In this document: positions 7,533-8,589 of the stretch, piece by piece
How positions within the stretch are numbered: the first letter of the stretch is position 1
Layout: each line of letters opens with the position of its first letter
From: Polynucleobacter sp.
Lineage (GTDB): Bacteria; Pseudomonadota; Gammaproteobacteria; Burkholderiales; Burkholderiaceae
DNA: 8,589 nucleotides
NCBI GenBank assembly: GCA_023257325.1
Contig: JALRCP010000182.1
Span: 1 to 8,589 of the forward strand
Reading direction: 5' to 3'
The notes under the pieces: generated by a model
Database searches by the model: none
Told to the model about the DNA's origin: nothing
The model's input: the letters and a program-made list of their open reading frames with translations, nothing else
Position numbers and translations under genes: made by a program

Positions 7533-7560
7533 TTGATTACGTTCCAAAAATGAATATTAC
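7533..7560 (+). promoter_or_regulatory. Weak candidate promoter for the metallo-hydrolase gene
   Basis: TTGATT (7533-7538) and TATTAC (7555-7560) are 16 bases apart and each match four of six consensus bases. Transcription would start near 7567, giving a leader of about 20 bases. The gap 7498-7586 must hold the starts of both divergent genes, but this particular pair is only a plausible reading. Confidence 0.25.
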
Positions 7561-7586
7561 AGGTAGTTAGGACTACTATTCCGTCT

Positions 7587-8589
7587 ATGCAGAAAATTAA
7601 TTACCCTTTAGGCGATCAACTTCCATTATCTGGCCATGCGATTGAGATTTCTCCGGGGCTGAAGTGGATTCGGATGTCCTTGCCATTTGCCTTAGACCAC
7701 ATTAATTTATGGTTAATCAAAGATGAGTTTGAGGGGCGTGTTGGTTGGACTGTGGTTGATTGCGGAGTTGCTAATCAAACCACTCAAGATGCTTGGCAGT
7801 TAGTATTCAAGAATGAGTTAGAGGGCTTGCCAGTGGTGCGGGTGATTGTGACTCACATGCATCCTGATCATATAGGCTTAGCCTCTTGGTTAACTGAAAA
7901 ATGGTCTGCACCGCTTTGGATGACGATGACTGATTATGTTTTGGCTAAATGGTTGTCTGATCCAAGGGGTTCCGAGCTTGGATCAGTTGCTGGCGGTGGC
8001 GGTGCCGCTGATCATTTTTCAAGGCACGGTTTGTTAGATGAAGCGGATTTATCCAAAATTAGAGCAAGAGCTAATTACTTTAGCAATATGGTTCCAGCCG
8101 TACCTCAACGTTTTAGAAGAATCATGGATCAGGAAGAGATTCTAATTGGAGATAAGATTTGGAAGGTGTTGGTGGGTTATGGGCATGCTCCTGAACATGC
8201 CTGCTTGTGGTCAAGGACGATGAACACGCTGATTTCTGGAGATATGGTTTTACCTAGAATTTCTACCAATGTTAGTGTTTTTGATACTGAGCCAGATGCC
8301 AACCCCCTGGGCCTATATTTAGATTCTTTAACTCATTTGAAAGAGTTACCTTCGGACGCATTGGTATTGCCCTCTCATGGCAAACCATTTACGGGCCTTC
8401 ATGAGCGCATTGATCAATTGCATGTTCATCATCAAGAACGTTTGAATGAAGTCATTGAAGCCTGTACTCAGGCACCCCATAGCGCAAGGGATCTGGTACC
8501 GATACTTTTTAAGAGGGACCTGGATTTACATCAGTTGACCTTCGCCATGGGCGAGGCCATAGCCCACCTTAACTACCTTTGGCGCGACG
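7587..8589 (+). CDS. MBL-fold metallo-hydrolase with C-terminal winged helix (partial, runs off the window)
   Basis: An open frame from ATG 7587 to the window edge, 334 codons with no stop, so the 3' end is missing. The metallo-beta-lactamase metal site is complete: HMHPDH (H90, H92, D94, H95), H200 in GHAPEH, D219 in ISGDMV and H264 in LPSHGKP. This is the two-metal HxHxDH arrangement of hydrolases such as glyoxalase II and LACTB2. After about residue 270 the sequence resembles the MBL-associated winged-helix domain (RLNEVIEA, then LVPILF and AIAHLNYLW). The N-terminal segment PFALDHINLWL is typical of betaproteobacterial members. There is no signal peptide, so it is probably cytoplasmic. 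An in-frame stop at 7551-7553 excludes an upstream ATG, and the Shine-Dalgarno is poor (AGGA lies 14 bases away). Substrate is unknown; a thioester, phosphoester or lactone are all possible. Confidence 0.9.
   Translation, partial: MQKINYPLGDQLPLSGHAIEISPGLKWIRMSLPFALDHINLWLIKDEFEGRVGWTVVDCGVANQTTQDAWQLVFKNELEGLPVVRVIVTHMHPDHIGLASWLTEKWSAPLWMTMTDYVLAKWLSDPRGSELGSVAGGGGAADHFSRHGLLDEADLSKIRARANYFSNMVPAVPQRFRRIMDQEEILIGDKIWKVLVGYGHAPEHACLWSRTMNTLISGDMVLPRISTNVSVFDTEPDANPLGLYLDSLTHLKELPSDALVLPSHGKPFTGLHERIDQLHVHHQERLNEVIEACTQAPHSARDLVPILFKRDLDLHQLTFAMGEAIAHLNYLWRD

Overview
The window looks like ordinary chromosomal sequence from a low-GC member of the Betaproteobacteria, most likely Polynucleobacter or a close Burkholderiaceae relative. 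This rests on a moderately AT-rich composition with A/T-ending codons, a lone Bug-family periplasmic binding protein, a DUF6279-type lipoprotein, and betaproteobacterial-style TtcA, GlmU, Can and metallo-hydrolase sequences. The genus is an inference from protein character, not a database match. I see no mobile element, CRISPR array, tRNA, rRNA, phage gene or broken gene.

Left block (1-1742): ttcA (tRNA 2-thiocytidine synthesis) runs rightward. It meets a leftward lipoprotein gene of the DUF6279 type tail to tail, and the two coding regions overlap by 53 bp.

Amino-sugar block (1743-5422): glmU starts only 13 bp, all A/T, from the divergent lipoprotein start. It is followed by glmS after 35 bp and then by a PIN-domain nuclease gene whose GTG start overlaps the glmS stop (GTGA). 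GlmS makes glucosamine-6-phosphate from fructose-6-phosphate and glutamine. GlmU makes UDP-GlcNAc from glucosamine-1-phosphate, so together they supply the first precursor of peptidoglycan and LPS; the intermediate enzyme GlmM is not in the window. The PIN protein has no antitoxin partner beside it.

Right block (5423-8589): a monocistronic Bug-type solute-binding protein gene has a good sigma70-like promoter, a strong Shine-Dalgarno and a textbook rho-independent terminator. Convergent to it is a leftward pair, a beta-class carbonic anhydrase followed by a small four-cysteine DUF1289 protein with an 8-base start/stop overlap. Divergent from the carbonic anhydrase, a metallo-beta-lactamase-fold hydrolase with a C-terminal winged helix runs off the right edge without a stop. 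It is not complete in the window.

Most of the content is housekeeping. The points most worth a second look are the antitoxin-less PIN nuclease coupled to glmS, the possibly leaderless starts of glmU and the carbonic anhydrase gene, the extreme packing around the lipoprotein gene, and the DUF1289-carbonic anhydrase coupling. No gene-free stretch exceeds 300 bases; the longest is 5423-5584 (162 bp), which holds the promoter of the Bug gene. I do not see convincing evidence of a new multi-gene system.
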